From a virus, in the IMG/VR virus record IMGVR_UViG_3300032214_000319, positions 1 through 24,039 of that record: a stretch of DNA of 24,039 bases; one strand, given 5' to 3'. Below are positions 6,165 through 13,175 of the stretch, one piece after another. Position numbers and translations under genes: made by a program. The stretch's first letter is position 1. Each line of letters opens with the position of its first letter. The notes below the pieces were generated by a model. It was given only the letters and a program-made list of their open reading frames with translations, was not told the DNA's origin and made no database searches.

Positions 6165-6197
6165 CCGATTGCAAGGATAAGTGCTACAAATATTATG
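6165..6197 (+). repeat. 33-bp leader repeat, copy 3
   Basis: Exact repeat of copy 2, again ending on an ATG. A possible degenerate fourth copy (CACGATGTAAAGGTTAATCG...TTATTATG) leads into the gene at 6385. Confidence 0.85.
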
Positions 6198-6344
6198 GAA
6201 TTAATAATAGGATTGATGGGTGTTGGTAATGATGGTAAAACATTATATTTACCAAATGGCAAAAAACTTTTTAAAGTTCCAAGTTTTTTAGCTTGGAGGT
6301 TGCAAAAAATTCAACACAAAATTTCTTACTTAAGTCATAAGTAA
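6195..6344 (+). CDS. Small hypothetical protein in repeat-led cassette 3
   Basis: A 49-residue ORF started by leader-repeat copy 3. It begins MELIIGLMGVGNDGKTLYL and ends basic (QKIQHKISYLSHK). GLMGVGNDGKT superficially recalls a P-loop but lacks the GxxxxGK[ST] spacing, and the protein is far too short to be an ATPase. Basic overall. No family recognised. The exact leader match and proper stop support translation. Confidence 0.55.
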   Translation: MELIIGLMGVGNDGKTLYLPNGKKLFKVPSFLAWRLQKIQHKISYLSHK

Positions 6345-6384
6345 CCAAATACACCTCACGATGTAAAGGTTAATCGTTTTTATT

Positions 6385-6861
6385 ATGAGAAAGAAAACAA
6401 TTAGAATACCTATTTATGAGTGTGATTTAACTATCATATTAGATAAAGACTTGTCTTATATAGAAAAGAAATATAAGACAAAATCTTTGTCTGATTTTGG
6501 AGCAGTTACATTAGATAAAGAAGCAGGGTACAGACATTATGTTGTAGCTTTTACAGACGCAACTCATCTAAGTAATATAGCACACGAAATAGTCCATTTA
6601 AAGAACTCTATATATATAGACTGCGCAATGGATGTAAATAGATACGATGATGAACCTGAAGCATATTTAACAGGTTGGTTGTTTGACCAAATAAATGATT
6701 TCTTAAATGGTAAAAATCAACAAACAACCATTGATCAACAATTTTTAATATTAAAAGATACTCTTGAAGAAATGTTAACAACATTTGATACAGAAGAAGA
6801 TAAAAACGATTTTATTCTTGATGTATGTAATGGATACAAGAGTAGATTAACTAAACAATAG
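6385..6861 (+). CDS. Putative HExxH zinc metallopeptidase-like protein
   Basis: A 158-residue protein with HEIVH at residues 67-71 (THLSNIAHEIVHLKN) and downstream acidic residues in DDEPEAYLTGWL (Glu90, Glu92), one of which could be the third zinc ligand, as in gluzincin-type minimal metallopeptidases. Helices follow to the C-terminus. Small HExxH proteins are frequent in phages, where the substrate is usually unknown; a structural, non-catalytic role cannot be excluded. No signal peptide, so cytoplasmic. A weak hairpin follows the stop. Confidence 0.65.
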   Translation: MRKKTIRIPIYECDLTIILDKDLSYIEKKYKTKSLSDFGAVTLDKEAGYRHYVVAFTDATHLSNIAHEIVHLKNSIYIDCAMDVNRYDDEPEAYLTGWLFDQINDFLNGKNQQTTIDQQFLILKDTLEEMLTTFDTEEDKNDFILDVCNGYKSRLTKQ

Positions 6862-6873
6862 CAATATAAAATT

Positions 6874-6905
6874 GGCAAAAAGCAAACAATTTTGCCTTAA
6901 TTATA
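6874..6905 (+). terminator. Possible weak terminator hairpin
   Basis: GGCAAAA (6874-6880) pairs with TTTTGCC (6890-6896) around a 9-nt loop, followed by TTAATTATA. The stem is weak and the U-tract poor, so it may be only a processing hairpin. Confidence 0.4.
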
Positions 6906-6928
6906 AACTTTAAAAACAAATAAGATAT

Positions 6929-7189
6929 ATGACAAAGAAAGAAAGAGTGCTATATCACAAACTAGCTGTATTATCTAATTTATTACTAATAGAATTAGAT
7001 GAAATGAAACCAACAGCAGCAATTGGTGCAAACATGCATCAGAAGGCCAAAGAGTTTATTGAAGCACTAGAACCATTTCTAGTAGCAGCATATGACAGTG
7101 AACAAGTACGCTCAGGTACATACCTGACAGATGTATCTCACAAGGTAGATACAGTGATAAGAAAGAATTACGAACAAATACTAACCTAA
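6929..7189 (+). CDS. Hypothetical helical protein, 86 residues
   Basis: Starts at 6929 after the leader AAAACAAATAAGATAT. The protein (MTKKERVLYHKLAVLSNLL... KNYEQILT) is predicted to be almost wholly helical, with a leucine-rich first helix and a GTYLTDVSHKVDTVIRK C-terminal part. No catalytic motif, no membrane span. No family recognised. Ends one base before the next ATG. Confidence 0.7.
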   Translation: MTKKERVLYHKLAVLSNLLLIELDEMKPTAAIGANMHQKAKEFIEALEPFLVAAYDSEQVRSGTYLTDVSHKVDTVIRKNYEQILT

Positions 7190-7190
7190 C

Positions 7191-7556
7191 ATGAAAAAAT
7201 TACTATTAGGAGCTCTACTACTATTGAGCATGTTTGGTTTCTCACAAGAGACACCGTTCGCAAGAAAATACAACTATTCTATTCTAGAGAATGAAACTAC
7301 ATTCACAAAGATAGATCTAACAGTGGTCTTTAATTACAAAGGAACTAAAGATGTTGTATTCTATCTTCCAGGAAGAGAAATCTATATGTATAGAATATCT
7401 AATGTAACAACAGGTAAAACAAAATCTGGAAATCCATATCAAGTATTTGATTGTATCAACGGTGATGGTGGTGAAGAGGTTACATTACAGCTATTTGATG
7501 ATAATGTATTGAGAGTGTTTATGTACGGTGATTATGTAGAATATCACGAAAAATAA
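7191..7556 (+). CDS. Exported protein with signal peptide
   Basis: A 121-residue protein with a classical Sec signal peptide: MKK, hydrophobic LLLGALLLLSMFGF, and a likely cleavage near SQ-E at residues 19-20. The mature part is mostly beta strands (YNYSILENETTFTKIDLTVVF, REIYMYRISNVTTGKTKSG, EVTLQLFDDNVLRVFMYG) and contains no Cys. It is therefore predicted to be periplasmic or surface-located when the phage genes are expressed; possible roles include envelope change or superinfection exclusion, which is inference only. No lipobox. No family recognised. Confidence 0.75.
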   Translation: MKKLLLGALLLLSMFGFSQETPFARKYNYSILENETTFTKIDLTVVFNYKGTKDVVFYLPGREIYMYRISNVTTGKTKSGNPYQVFDCINGDGGEEVTLQLFDDNVLRVFMYGDYVEYHEK

Positions 7557-7561
7557 TAGTT

Positions 7562-7726
7562 ATGAAAAGATTTTTAATATACTACATGGCTAAAGACAAT
7601 GAATCAGGTATAGATTCTGAAATCATTGTTAATGCTGATGATATGGAAAAAGCACTTAAGACATTTAAGAAAGAAATGAAGGGCTATAAATCATTAACAA
7701 CAATAACAGAACTTACTTATGCTTAA
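7562..7726 (+). CDS. Small hypothetical protein, 54 residues
   Basis: ATG at 7562, five bases after the previous stop; TAA at 7724-7726 overlaps the next start by eight bases. The protein starts MKRFLIYYMAKDNESGIDSE and continues with a strand-helix-strand pattern (EIIVNADDMEKALKTFKKEM ... TTITELTYA). No recognised domain. The overlap with the following gene and sensible composition support it. Confidence 0.6.
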   Translation: MKRFLIYYMAKDNESGIDSEIIVNADDMEKALKTFKKEMKGYKSLTTITELTYA

Positions 7727-7955
7727 ATCAATAGAAACAGATGTAAACATCTATGATGTCACACTAACAGTTAGTGGTGATTATGAAGCTGAAGAACCAA
7801 GAGAGTTATATGATGGTAACATGGAAGGTTATCCAGGAAGTGGTGCTGAGTTTGATTTACAATCAGTAGAACTAGAAGGAATAAATATCATTGATTTACT
7901 CAATGATCGTGTAATTGAATTAATTAGAGAAAAAGTAATCGAAAATCAAAATTAG
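7719..7955 (+). CDS. Hypothetical acidic protein, 78 residues
   Basis: Overlaps the previous gene by eight bases. The sequence has N-terminal strands (DVNIYDVTLTVSGDYEAEEPREL) and a C-terminal amphipathic helix (INIIDLLNDRVIELIREKV). This beta-then-helix form occurs in many small phage proteins of unknown role. Acidic, no Cys, no membrane span. Confidence 0.7.
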   Translation: MLKSIETDVNIYDVTLTVSGDYEAEEPRELYDGNMEGYPGSGAEFDLQSVELEGINIIDLLNDRVIELIREKVIENQN

Positions 7956-7960
7956 GAATT

Positions 7961-8197
7961 ATGAAAGTAGTAAACGGAAAATGGCAAGACCAATATGGTG
8001 AGCCTATCAATCATTTTAATGCACCAAAGCTTATGGAAATAGGCCAAAAGGTGAAAGCAGTGTATGGTGAACAAATCACATCTAGTAGAATAGAACTTAT
8101 CTCTTCTATTGTTAATCTTTCAGATAAAGAAGAAAGAAGTCTTGCTCATCTATTGAATAGAGATGATGTTAGTTTCTCTAAGTTAGCAGGTTTCTAA
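7961..8197 (+). CDS. Hypothetical protein, 78 residues
   Basis: Starts five bases after the previous stop. Begins MKVVNGKWQDQYGEPINHF, then helices (APKLMEIGQKVKAVYGEQI, RIELISSIVNLSDKEERSLAHLL). Soluble, near-neutral. No family recognised. Two bases separate it from the next gene, consistent with a tightly packed operon. Confidence 0.7.
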   Translation: MKVVNGKWQDQYGEPINHFNAPKLMEIGQKVKAVYGEQITSSRIELISSIVNLSDKEERSLAHLLNRDDVSFSKLAGF

Positions 8198-8199
8198 TT

Positions 8200-8490
8200 A
8201 TGAAACCAAAAGATCTTATAGGTAAAGAGTTTACATGTTTTGAATTTAAACCTACTGATAAAATTGTTACTTTTGACAAAACATATCAAGATTGTGTAGG
8301 AAAGACTGCTATTGTTAAAAGACTAAATAATGTGTTTCCACATTATGCTGAAGTAATAGTTCGTGTAAGTATTGGTAAACTAATGCATAGACATTATCCT
8401 ACACAAATGATTATAGACCAGATTGAATATGAAAACAAATCTGTAGAAGAACTCCTTAATGACATGAAACAATTAACATCACAGATATGA
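8200..8490 (+). CDS. Hypothetical protein, 96 residues
   Basis: Starts MKPKDLIGKEFTCFEFKP and contains a strand-rich core resembling a small beta barrel (KTAIVKRLNNVFPHYAEVIVRVSIG), then a C-terminal helix (EELLNDMKQLTSQI). The IGKEFTCFEF... GKTAIVKRL pattern hints at an SH3- or KOW-like barrel, but that is only an impression. The stop overlaps the next start (ATGA). Confidence 0.7.
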   Translation: MKPKDLIGKEFTCFEFKPTDKIVTFDKTYQDCVGKTAIVKRLNNVFPHYAEVIVRVSIGKLMHRHYPTQMIIDQIEYENKSVEELLNDMKQLTSQI

Positions 8491-8789
8491 GTAGATGGTA
8501 CATTTTAAACAACAACAATAAACCAATTCCTGCTTCTATTACAGAAGCAGGAGACTGGTTAGAAGAGGGTTCAGATAGAAGAACAGTCAAACAAGATGAA
8601 ATTGGTGATATATTAGTATCAACAGTTTTTCTTGGATTGGACCATTCTTGGACACCTGGAGGTAAACCAGTGTTATGGGAAACTATGATATTTGGAGGAG
8701 AACACGATCAATATCAAGAGCGTTATACATCTCATAAAGATGCTCTTGAAGGACACAAAAAAGCATTAACCTTAATAACAAAAGAATAA
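8487..8789 (+). CDS. Widespread phage protein of unknown function (WETMIFGG type)
   Basis: A 100-residue protein. The features DILVSTVFLGLDHSW, LWETMIFGGEHDQYQER and a C-terminal YTSHKDALEGHKKAL are those of a small protein found throughout tailed phages of many hosts: a strand-rich core with the conserved WETM-FGG-YQERY-A-GH pattern. No function is established that I know of. Complete in length. Coupled to the preceding gene by ATGA. Confidence 0.8.
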   Translation: MSRWYILNNNNKPIPASITEAGDWLEEGSDRRTVKQDEIGDILVSTVFLGLDHSWTPGGKPVLWETMIFGGEHDQYQERYTSHKDALEGHKKALTLITKE

Positions 8790-8790
8790 T

Positions 8791-9147
8791 ATGGCAAAAC
8801 TAAACGAAGAAATTCAAAAAGTAATTGATAACGCTAGTGAAGTGTTATACAGAGAAGAGATCTACATCAACAGCAAACACGAGTATGATTATCATAAGCT
8901 TGAGGCTACAAAGAATGTAACTGTACATACATTATACTTCAGTGAAGATGAAGAATGGGGTGATGCATTTAAGAAACAAGTTGCTATGCAGCTTGTGGAT
9001 AATGGTGATGGTATAGAAATCATTGGATCATGTACTAAGAAGGTTCTTAATTATCTTGAAGCAGAACAGCTTCATATATTGTTGAGACTTGCAAGTACAC
9101 ATTGTGTGTACCAGATTGCTGAACCAACACCTAAAAAAGATTTCTAA
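8791..9147 (+). CDS. Hypothetical protein, 118 residues
   Basis: Starts MAKLNEEIQKVIDNASEVLYR one base after the previous stop. A helix at the N-terminus is followed by strands (NVTVHTLYFSEDEEWGDAF) and an alpha/beta C-terminal half (DGIEIIGSCTKKVLNYLEAEQLHILLRLAS). Mildly acidic, two scattered Cys. No family recognised. Its last base is shared with the next ATG (TAATG). Confidence 0.7.
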   Translation: MAKLNEEIQKVIDNASEVLYREEIYINSKHEYDYHKLEATKNVTVHTLYFSEDEEWGDAFKKQVAMQLVDNGDGIEIIGSCTKKVLNYLEAEQLHILLRLASTHCVYQIAEPTPKKDF

Positions 9148-9638
9148 TGTGGATGCCTGCAGAAATATCATTGTCAAGCTACCTACCTTCTGAATTGGAG
9201 GTAGGAATGCTTTTCGTTAATAGAATCTCTGTTGGTGTTATAGAACCTTACATTGAGCTATTTGAGCTTGAAGACATACCAGAAGACCCAGATGCATTTA
9301 TGGCCAAGAATGGTGCTCCTGTAGAACTATTAATCATCAATAATGAAGGAGAACCAATTGCTTCACATGATGAAATAGGTTGGTGGGATGAAGGAGATGA
9401 TTCTGATGAATACAGAGATGTTACACTAGATGATATAAACTATCTATTGAGAGAATTCGATGGATATGTAGATATTGAACTTGATGATGACGAAGATATT
9501 GTCTTAATAGAAGACAAAGTGGTTTTATCACTAGTACCAGATTATTCAGATGATGAATACTTACTAAACAAATCAGGAGAAGGAAGAGATGATTTTGAAG
9601 ATTGGGATGAAACATTAGATGATGGATTAGAAGAATAA
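9147..9638 (+). CDS. Very acidic protein, 163 residues
   Basis: About 51 of 163 residues are Asp or Glu against about 7 Lys/Arg, with dense clusters near 81-90 (DEGDDSDEYR), 111-120 (ELDDDEDIVL) and at the C-terminus (DDFEDWDETLDDGLEE). The N-terminal 45 residues are more ordinary (LEVGMLFVNRISVGVIEPYI). Such charge is typical of proteins that mimic DNA or bind basic proteins, but this is a hypothesis; an acidic structural or chaperone role fits equally well. No recognised domain. TAATG overlap with the gene before. Confidence 0.7.
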   Translation: MWMPAEISLSSYLPSELEVGMLFVNRISVGVIEPYIELFELEDIPEDPDAFMAKNGAPVELLIINNEGEPIASHDEIGWWDEGDDSDEYRDVTLDDINYLLREFDGYVDIELDDDEDIVLIEDKVVLSLVPDYSDDEYLLNKSGEGRDDFEDWDETLDDGLEE

Positions 9639-9650
9639 CTAATTTTGTTA

Positions 9651-9680
9651 TTGCAATAATAATATTTTTAATTATCTTTG
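9651..9680 (+). promoter_or_regulatory. Possible Bacteroidota-type promoter upstream of 9687
   Basis: TATCTTTG at 9673-9680 matches the -7 consensus TANNTTTG exactly. The -33 element is weak: TTG at 9651-9653 gives a 19-nt spacer, while the full TTTG at 9644-9647 lies 25 nt away. Initiation would fall almost on the ATG at 9687. Confidence 0.4.
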
Positions 9681-9686
9681 TAAGCT

Positions 9687-9884
9687 ATGAAATTTATAAA
9701 TTATTTAGTTAGGTGGATATCGAATAATCTTGCAATGCCCTTCTGGGTTGTAGGACATATCCATCTATCTCTTAATATATATGAAGATTTGCATGAAATT
9801 TTAATTTCATTTGGGATGAATATCATAGTGGCAATAGGCTTTTGGCTAGATTGGAAAGATCATAAAAAAACAACGAGAGAATGA
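9687..9884 (+). CDS. Small membrane protein, 65 residues
   Basis: Begins MKFINYLVRWISNNLAMPFW and has two hydrophobic regions (about 14-32 and 37-53, the latter ISFGMNIIVAIGFWL), ending in a charged tail DWKDHKKTTRE. Likely a two-helix inner-membrane protein. It overlaps the polymerase start by four bases (ATGA), which places it at the head of the replication operon. A good -7 box six bases upstream of the ATG suggests a very short or absent 5' leader. Holin-like size, but context does not support a lysis role. Confidence 0.65.
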   Translation: MKFINYLVRWISNNLAMPFWVVGHIHLSLNIYEDLHEILISFGMNIIVAIGFWLDWKDHKKTTRE

Positions 9885-11842
9885 AGAACGTAATAATATA
9901 TGACATAGAAACTATGCAAGAACTATTCTTAATAGTTTGTATGGTGCCTGGTAAAGCTGGTAAAAGCTTTCAAGTTTCTAAATGGAAGAATCAGTTAGAT
10001 GCTTTCGTTAGATACACAGAAGCAAATCCTGATGCTTATTGGGTAGGTTATAATAATCTACGTTTTGACAGTCAGGTTGTTGAATGGATCTTGAGAAACT
10101 ATGAGAATTGGCATGAGCTATCTAATCTAGAAATATGTGCTAAGATAGCACAGAAAGCTGCAGATGTTATTCATGATGCAAATTATGATGTCTTCCCTGA
10201 GTACAGAGAACACGAACTAACACTGAAACAACTTGATTTGTTTAAGATACATCACTACGATAATAAGAATCGTATGGTGAGTCTAAAAAGATTAGAGTTT
10301 GAGATGGACCTTGAGAACATTGAGGAAATGCCTATACATCACACCAAAACAAATATGACTAAGGAAGAGGTAGAACTTACCATAGACTATTGTTTTAATG
10401 ATGTTGATGCAACTTATGAATTCTATAAAGTGACCCTGGGTGAGACCGATCACCCACTATACAAAGAAAACAACCAGATACAACTTAGACAAGATATCTA
10501 TGAAGAGTTTGGTATTCCTTGTTTGAATTATTCAGACAGTAAGATAGGGGATGAAATGATCAAGAAGTACTATTGTCAAGAGAAAGGTATTGAGTATAGA
10601 GAACTTCCTAGAAAAGGATATTTCAGAAAGAATATAGATCTTAAGAATTGCATTGCTAAATATGTTGTCTTCCAGACACCAGAACTTAGTGATTTCTTAA
10701 AAAGAATGAAGAAGACTCAACTAGGTCTTCAAGATGATTTCAAAGAGGAACTACATTTCTATGGGAATGTATATTCTTTTATGAAAGGAGGTCTTCATAC
10801 AGAGAACAAACCTAAAGTGTTTGAGGCTGATGAAGAGTACGAGATAATCGATTGGGATGTTAGTTCTTACTATCCTGCTATCATCATCAATAATGGGCAG
10901 TTTCCTGCTCATTTAGGTAAAGAATTCCTTAGGGGATACAAACAGATGTTTGATAAGAGATTGGAGCTTAAACCGCTAGCAAAGAAAGACAGAAAGATCA
11001 ACGGAATTGTAGGAGCACTTAAACTTGCAGTTAACTCTGTGTATGGTAAGTCATCTGATATGCAATCATGGATATTTGATAGGCAGTTAACTATGTTCAC
11101 CACTATAACTGGTGAGCTTAGTCTAATGATGCTTATAGAACAATATGAATTGAATGGCATACATGTGATCTCTGCAAACACAGATGGTGTAACTATCAGG
11201 ATTAAGAAAGAGTTGATTCCTTTGATGCATCAGCTTAATGACTGGTGGTGCAATCTTACTCAATATGAGTTAGAGAGAATTGACTATTCCAAGATTATCT
11301 TTAGTACGGTTAATGATTACTTAGCAATTATGACCAATGGAGAGATTAAAAAGAAAGGTGATTTCCTTACTGATTTTGAATTACACAAGAATAAATCGGC
11401 AAGAGTGGTTCCAATTGCTCTTGAGCATTACTTTGTACATGGTACTCCTGTTGAGCATACTATTAGAAATCATACTAATTTATATGATTTTTGCATAAGA
11501 CAGAAAGCAACTAGAAGCTTTCATTATGAAGGAACTAATAGATCTACAGGTGAAGTGACCCAGTACAATAAGTTAATTAGATACGTTGTGTCTAATACTG
11601 GAGAAAAGATATTTAAGGTGAAGAACCCTGAATGTCAAACCAGAGCTGCTGCAATTAGTCAAGTGGAAGCAGGTGAATGGGTATGTGAAGTGCGTAACTT
11701 CTTACCAAAGAATTCACCAGTTGACAATGTAAATTATGATTATTACATTGAGAAAGCTAATAGAATCATTACTAAAGTTATTACTGAAGGTAAAAGAATT
11801 AAAACAGTTTTTATACCTAATCAATTAAATTTATTTCAATGA
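9881..11842 (+). CDS. Family B DNA polymerase with 3'-5' exonuclease
   Basis: Phage replicative polymerase, 653 residues. Exonuclease motifs: YDIET (Asp8, Glu10), YNNLRFD (Asp63), YCFNDVD (Tyr170, Asp174). Polymerase motifs: A WDVSSYYP (Asp326), B KLAVNSVYG (Lys381, Asn385, Tyr388), C SANTDG (Asp435). In motif C the first Asp of the usual DTD is Asn, while the metal-binding second Asp is kept. It is short for family B, similar to compact phage enzymes, and has no protein-priming insertions that I can point to. The C-terminus PNQLNLFQ contains QLNLF, a good match to the bacterial sliding-clamp binding consensus QL[SD]LF. Translationally coupled with neighbours on both sides. Confidence 0.93.
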   Translation: MKNVIIYDIETMQELFLIVCMVPGKAGKSFQVSKWKNQLDAFVRYTEANPDAYWVGYNNLRFDSQVVEWILRNYENWHELSNLEICAKIAQKAADVIHDANYDVFPEYREHELTLKQLDLFKIHHYDNKNRMVSLKRLEFEMDLENIEEMPIHHTKTNMTKEEVELTIDYCFNDVDATYEFYKVTLGETDHPLYKENNQIQLRQDIYEEFGIPCLNYSDSKIGDEMIKKYYCQEKGIEYRELPRKGYFRKNIDLKNCIAKYVVFQTPELSDFLKRMKKTQLGLQDDFKEELHFYGNVYSFMKGGLHTENKPKVFEADEEYEIIDWDVSSYYPAIIINNGQFPAHLGKEFLRGYKQMFDKRLELKPLAKKDRKINGIVGALKLAVNSVYGKSSDMQSWIFDRQLTMFTTITGELSLMMLIEQYELNGIHVISANTDGVTIRIKKELIPLMHQLNDWWCNLTQYELERIDYSKIIFSTVNDYLAIMTNGEIKKKGDFLTDFELHKNKSARVVPIALEHYFVHGTPVEHTIRNHTNLYDFCIRQKATRSFHYEGTNRSTGEVTQYNKLIRYVVSNTGEKIFKVKNPECQTRAAAISQVEAGEWVCEVRNFLPKNSPVDNVNYDYYIEKANRIITKVITEGKRIKTVFIPNQLNLFQ

Positions 11843-12096
11843 AAGCAAAAGTAAACAGAGCTAACATTACCAGACATTTAATCGAGTATCAGCTTGATAT
11901 GGTTGGTAAAAGACTAGTGGACACACTAGATGATGATATGTGGTACTTCAATTGGACCATGAATCAAGAACAACACGAGGAATTTAAGCGTTATTCTATT
12001 CCTCTAATTAAAAAAATCTTTAAATGTAACAAAGCAAGGGCTGAATCAACATTTGGTTGGTTCGATATGCAATTTGGCCTTCGCATTAAAAATTAA
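11839..12096 (+). CDS. Hypothetical protein, 85 residues, replication operon
   Basis: Overlaps the polymerase stop by ATGA. The protein (MKAKVNRANITRHLIEYQLDMVGK ... FGWFDMQFGLRIKN) is helical and basic, with several Trp/Phe in the second half (DDMWYFNWTMNQEQHEEF). No recognised fold. Close coupling to the polymerase suggests a replication-linked role, but nothing in the sequence defines it. Confidence 0.7.
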   Translation: MKAKVNRANITRHLIEYQLDMVGKRLVDTLDDDMWYFNWTMNQEQHEEFKRYSIPLIKKIFKCNKARAESTFGWFDMQFGLRIKN

Positions 12097-12101
12097 AAAT
12101 T

Positions 12102-12386
12102 ATGGAAACACCTAACATTATTTTAGTATTAGTTATATTGACATCTTTGGCAATATTAAGTTTTATATTATTAAAAATTTCAAACAAGGAATATCCTCCC
12201 AAAGAGGAAGAAATTGTACGTCCAAAGTTTGAACCTAGAAAGATGCATTATGTAGCTGGTACAGATCCTTATGAAGCTGAAAAGCCTAAAAGAAGATACA
12301 AGAAGAAAAGAAAAAAGAAACCAACTGTTGCAAATAATGCACAAGTTGAAAAAAGACCTGTTGGAAGACCTAGAAAAGTTGAATAA
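12102..12386 (+). CDS. Membrane-anchored basic protein with AT-hook-like tail
   Basis: A 94-residue protein. Residues 5-26 (IILVLVILTSLAILSFILLKIS) form a single transmembrane helix with the rest predicted cytoplasmic. The C-terminal half is very basic: RRYKKKRKKK near 64-74 and RPVGRPRK near 85-92, the latter a textbook AT-hook core (GRP flanked by basic residues) that inserts into the minor groove of AT-rich DNA. No signal-cleavage site. It would tether the AT-rich phage DNA to the membrane; this is inference from motifs. It sits between polymerase and helicase genes. Confidence 0.75.
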   Translation: METPNIILVLVILTSLAILSFILLKISNKEYPPKEEEIVRPKFEPRKMHYVAGTDPYEAEKPKRRYKKKRKKKPTVANNAQVEKRPVGRPRKVE

Positions 12387-12601
12387 TGGATTGGGTATTG
12401 GAGGATTGGGAATATCCTAATGACCATATCTATGCAATGGAAAAACACCATGATATGCAATTAGAATGGCAACAATGGGAAGAGGAGCAGGAACGTAAAA
12501 AACGTTTACCTGCAATTATAAAAGTAGTAACACCAATTTTAACAGATGAAGCTGAACGTAACACCAGAACAGTTCGAGGAGCTCATCAAACGAGGTTATA
12601 A
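12386..12601 (+). CDS. Hypothetical acidic protein, 71 residues
   Basis: Starts by TAATG overlap with the preceding gene. The N-terminus is rich in Trp, Asp and Glu (MDWVLEDWEYPNDHIY; EWQQWEEEQERKKRLP) and helical. The last 18 residues lie in a 56-base overlap with the next gene in another frame, which is long for this operon; the C-terminus may be an extension fixed by the overlap. No recognised family. Confidence 0.6.
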   Translation: MDWVLEDWEYPNDHIYAMEKHHDMQLEWQQWEEEQERKKRLPAIIKVVTPILTDEAERNTRTVRGAHQTRL

Positions 12602-13175
12602 TCTTGATGTAATATTCTTATTAAAGTTGATAGACGATAGGTTTGATGTTTCACCACTATGTGATGGAAGTATGAAGATCGCATCTGTCTATCATTCTTT
12701 GATAAGGAAAGGACTTATAACACCAGATGATGAGAAGATCACAACATTAGGTAGAGATTTATTAGACTTCATGAACACTAAAAGTACAGGAAGAATAATA
12801 AGAAGAAAACCAGCCAGTACAGATTTTGAGGAATGGTGGAAAGCTTATCCAGGTACTGATTCATTTGAGTATAAGGGTAAATCTTTTAAAGGTACTAGAG
12901 CACTCAGACTATACAAAGAAGACTGCAGACTGAAGTTTGACAAGATAATACTAGAAGGAGAATATACAGCTGCACAGCTTATAGCTGCTTTGAACTTTGA
13001 GATCACACAGAAGAAAGAAACTTCTATCACTACAAATAGTAATAGACTAACATTCATGCAGGGATCTTCTGTATATCTAAACCAGAGATCATTTGAACCA
13101 TTCATTGAACTAATCAATGAAGGAGCTAAAGTGGACATTGCACCACAGAAACCAACAGGAGGAACAGACATATGA
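12546..13175 (+). CDS. Putative replication protein / helicase loader
   Basis: A 209-residue protein directly upstream of, and ATGA-coupled to, the DnaB-like helicase. The N-terminal 75 residues have a winged-helix-like pattern (LDVIFLLKLIDDRF ... SVYHSLIRKGLITPDDEKITTLGRDLL). The middle FEEWWKAYP...YKGKSFKGTRALRLYKEDCRLKF resembles the FW..YP...K..A segment found in phage replication initiators and loaders. No P-loop, so it is not a DnaC-type AAA+ loader. Position and this motif suggest a loader or organiser, but the function is inferred. The start at 12546 lies within the previous ORF; no later Met gives a complete N-terminus. Confidence 0.6.
   Translation: MKLNVTPEQFEELIKRGYNLDVIFLLKLIDDRFDVSPLCDGSMKIASVYHSLIRKGLITPDDEKITTLGRDLLDFMNTKSTGRIIRRKPASTDFEEWWKAYPGTDSFEYKGKSFKGTRALRLYKEDCRLKFDKIILEGEYTAAQLIAALNFEITQKKETSITTNSNRLTFMQGSSVYLNQRSFEPFIELINEGAKVDIAPQKPTGGTDI

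Noticed and set aside
5677-6197. CRISPR array formed by the three 33-bp repeats.
   Set aside because: Spacings are about 190-235 bases, contain translated ORFs, and each repeat ends on a start codon.
6195-6230. A P-loop in the small protein starting MELIIGLMGVGNDGKT.
   Set aside because: Spacing does not match GxxxxGK[ST], and a 49-residue protein cannot hold an NTPase fold.
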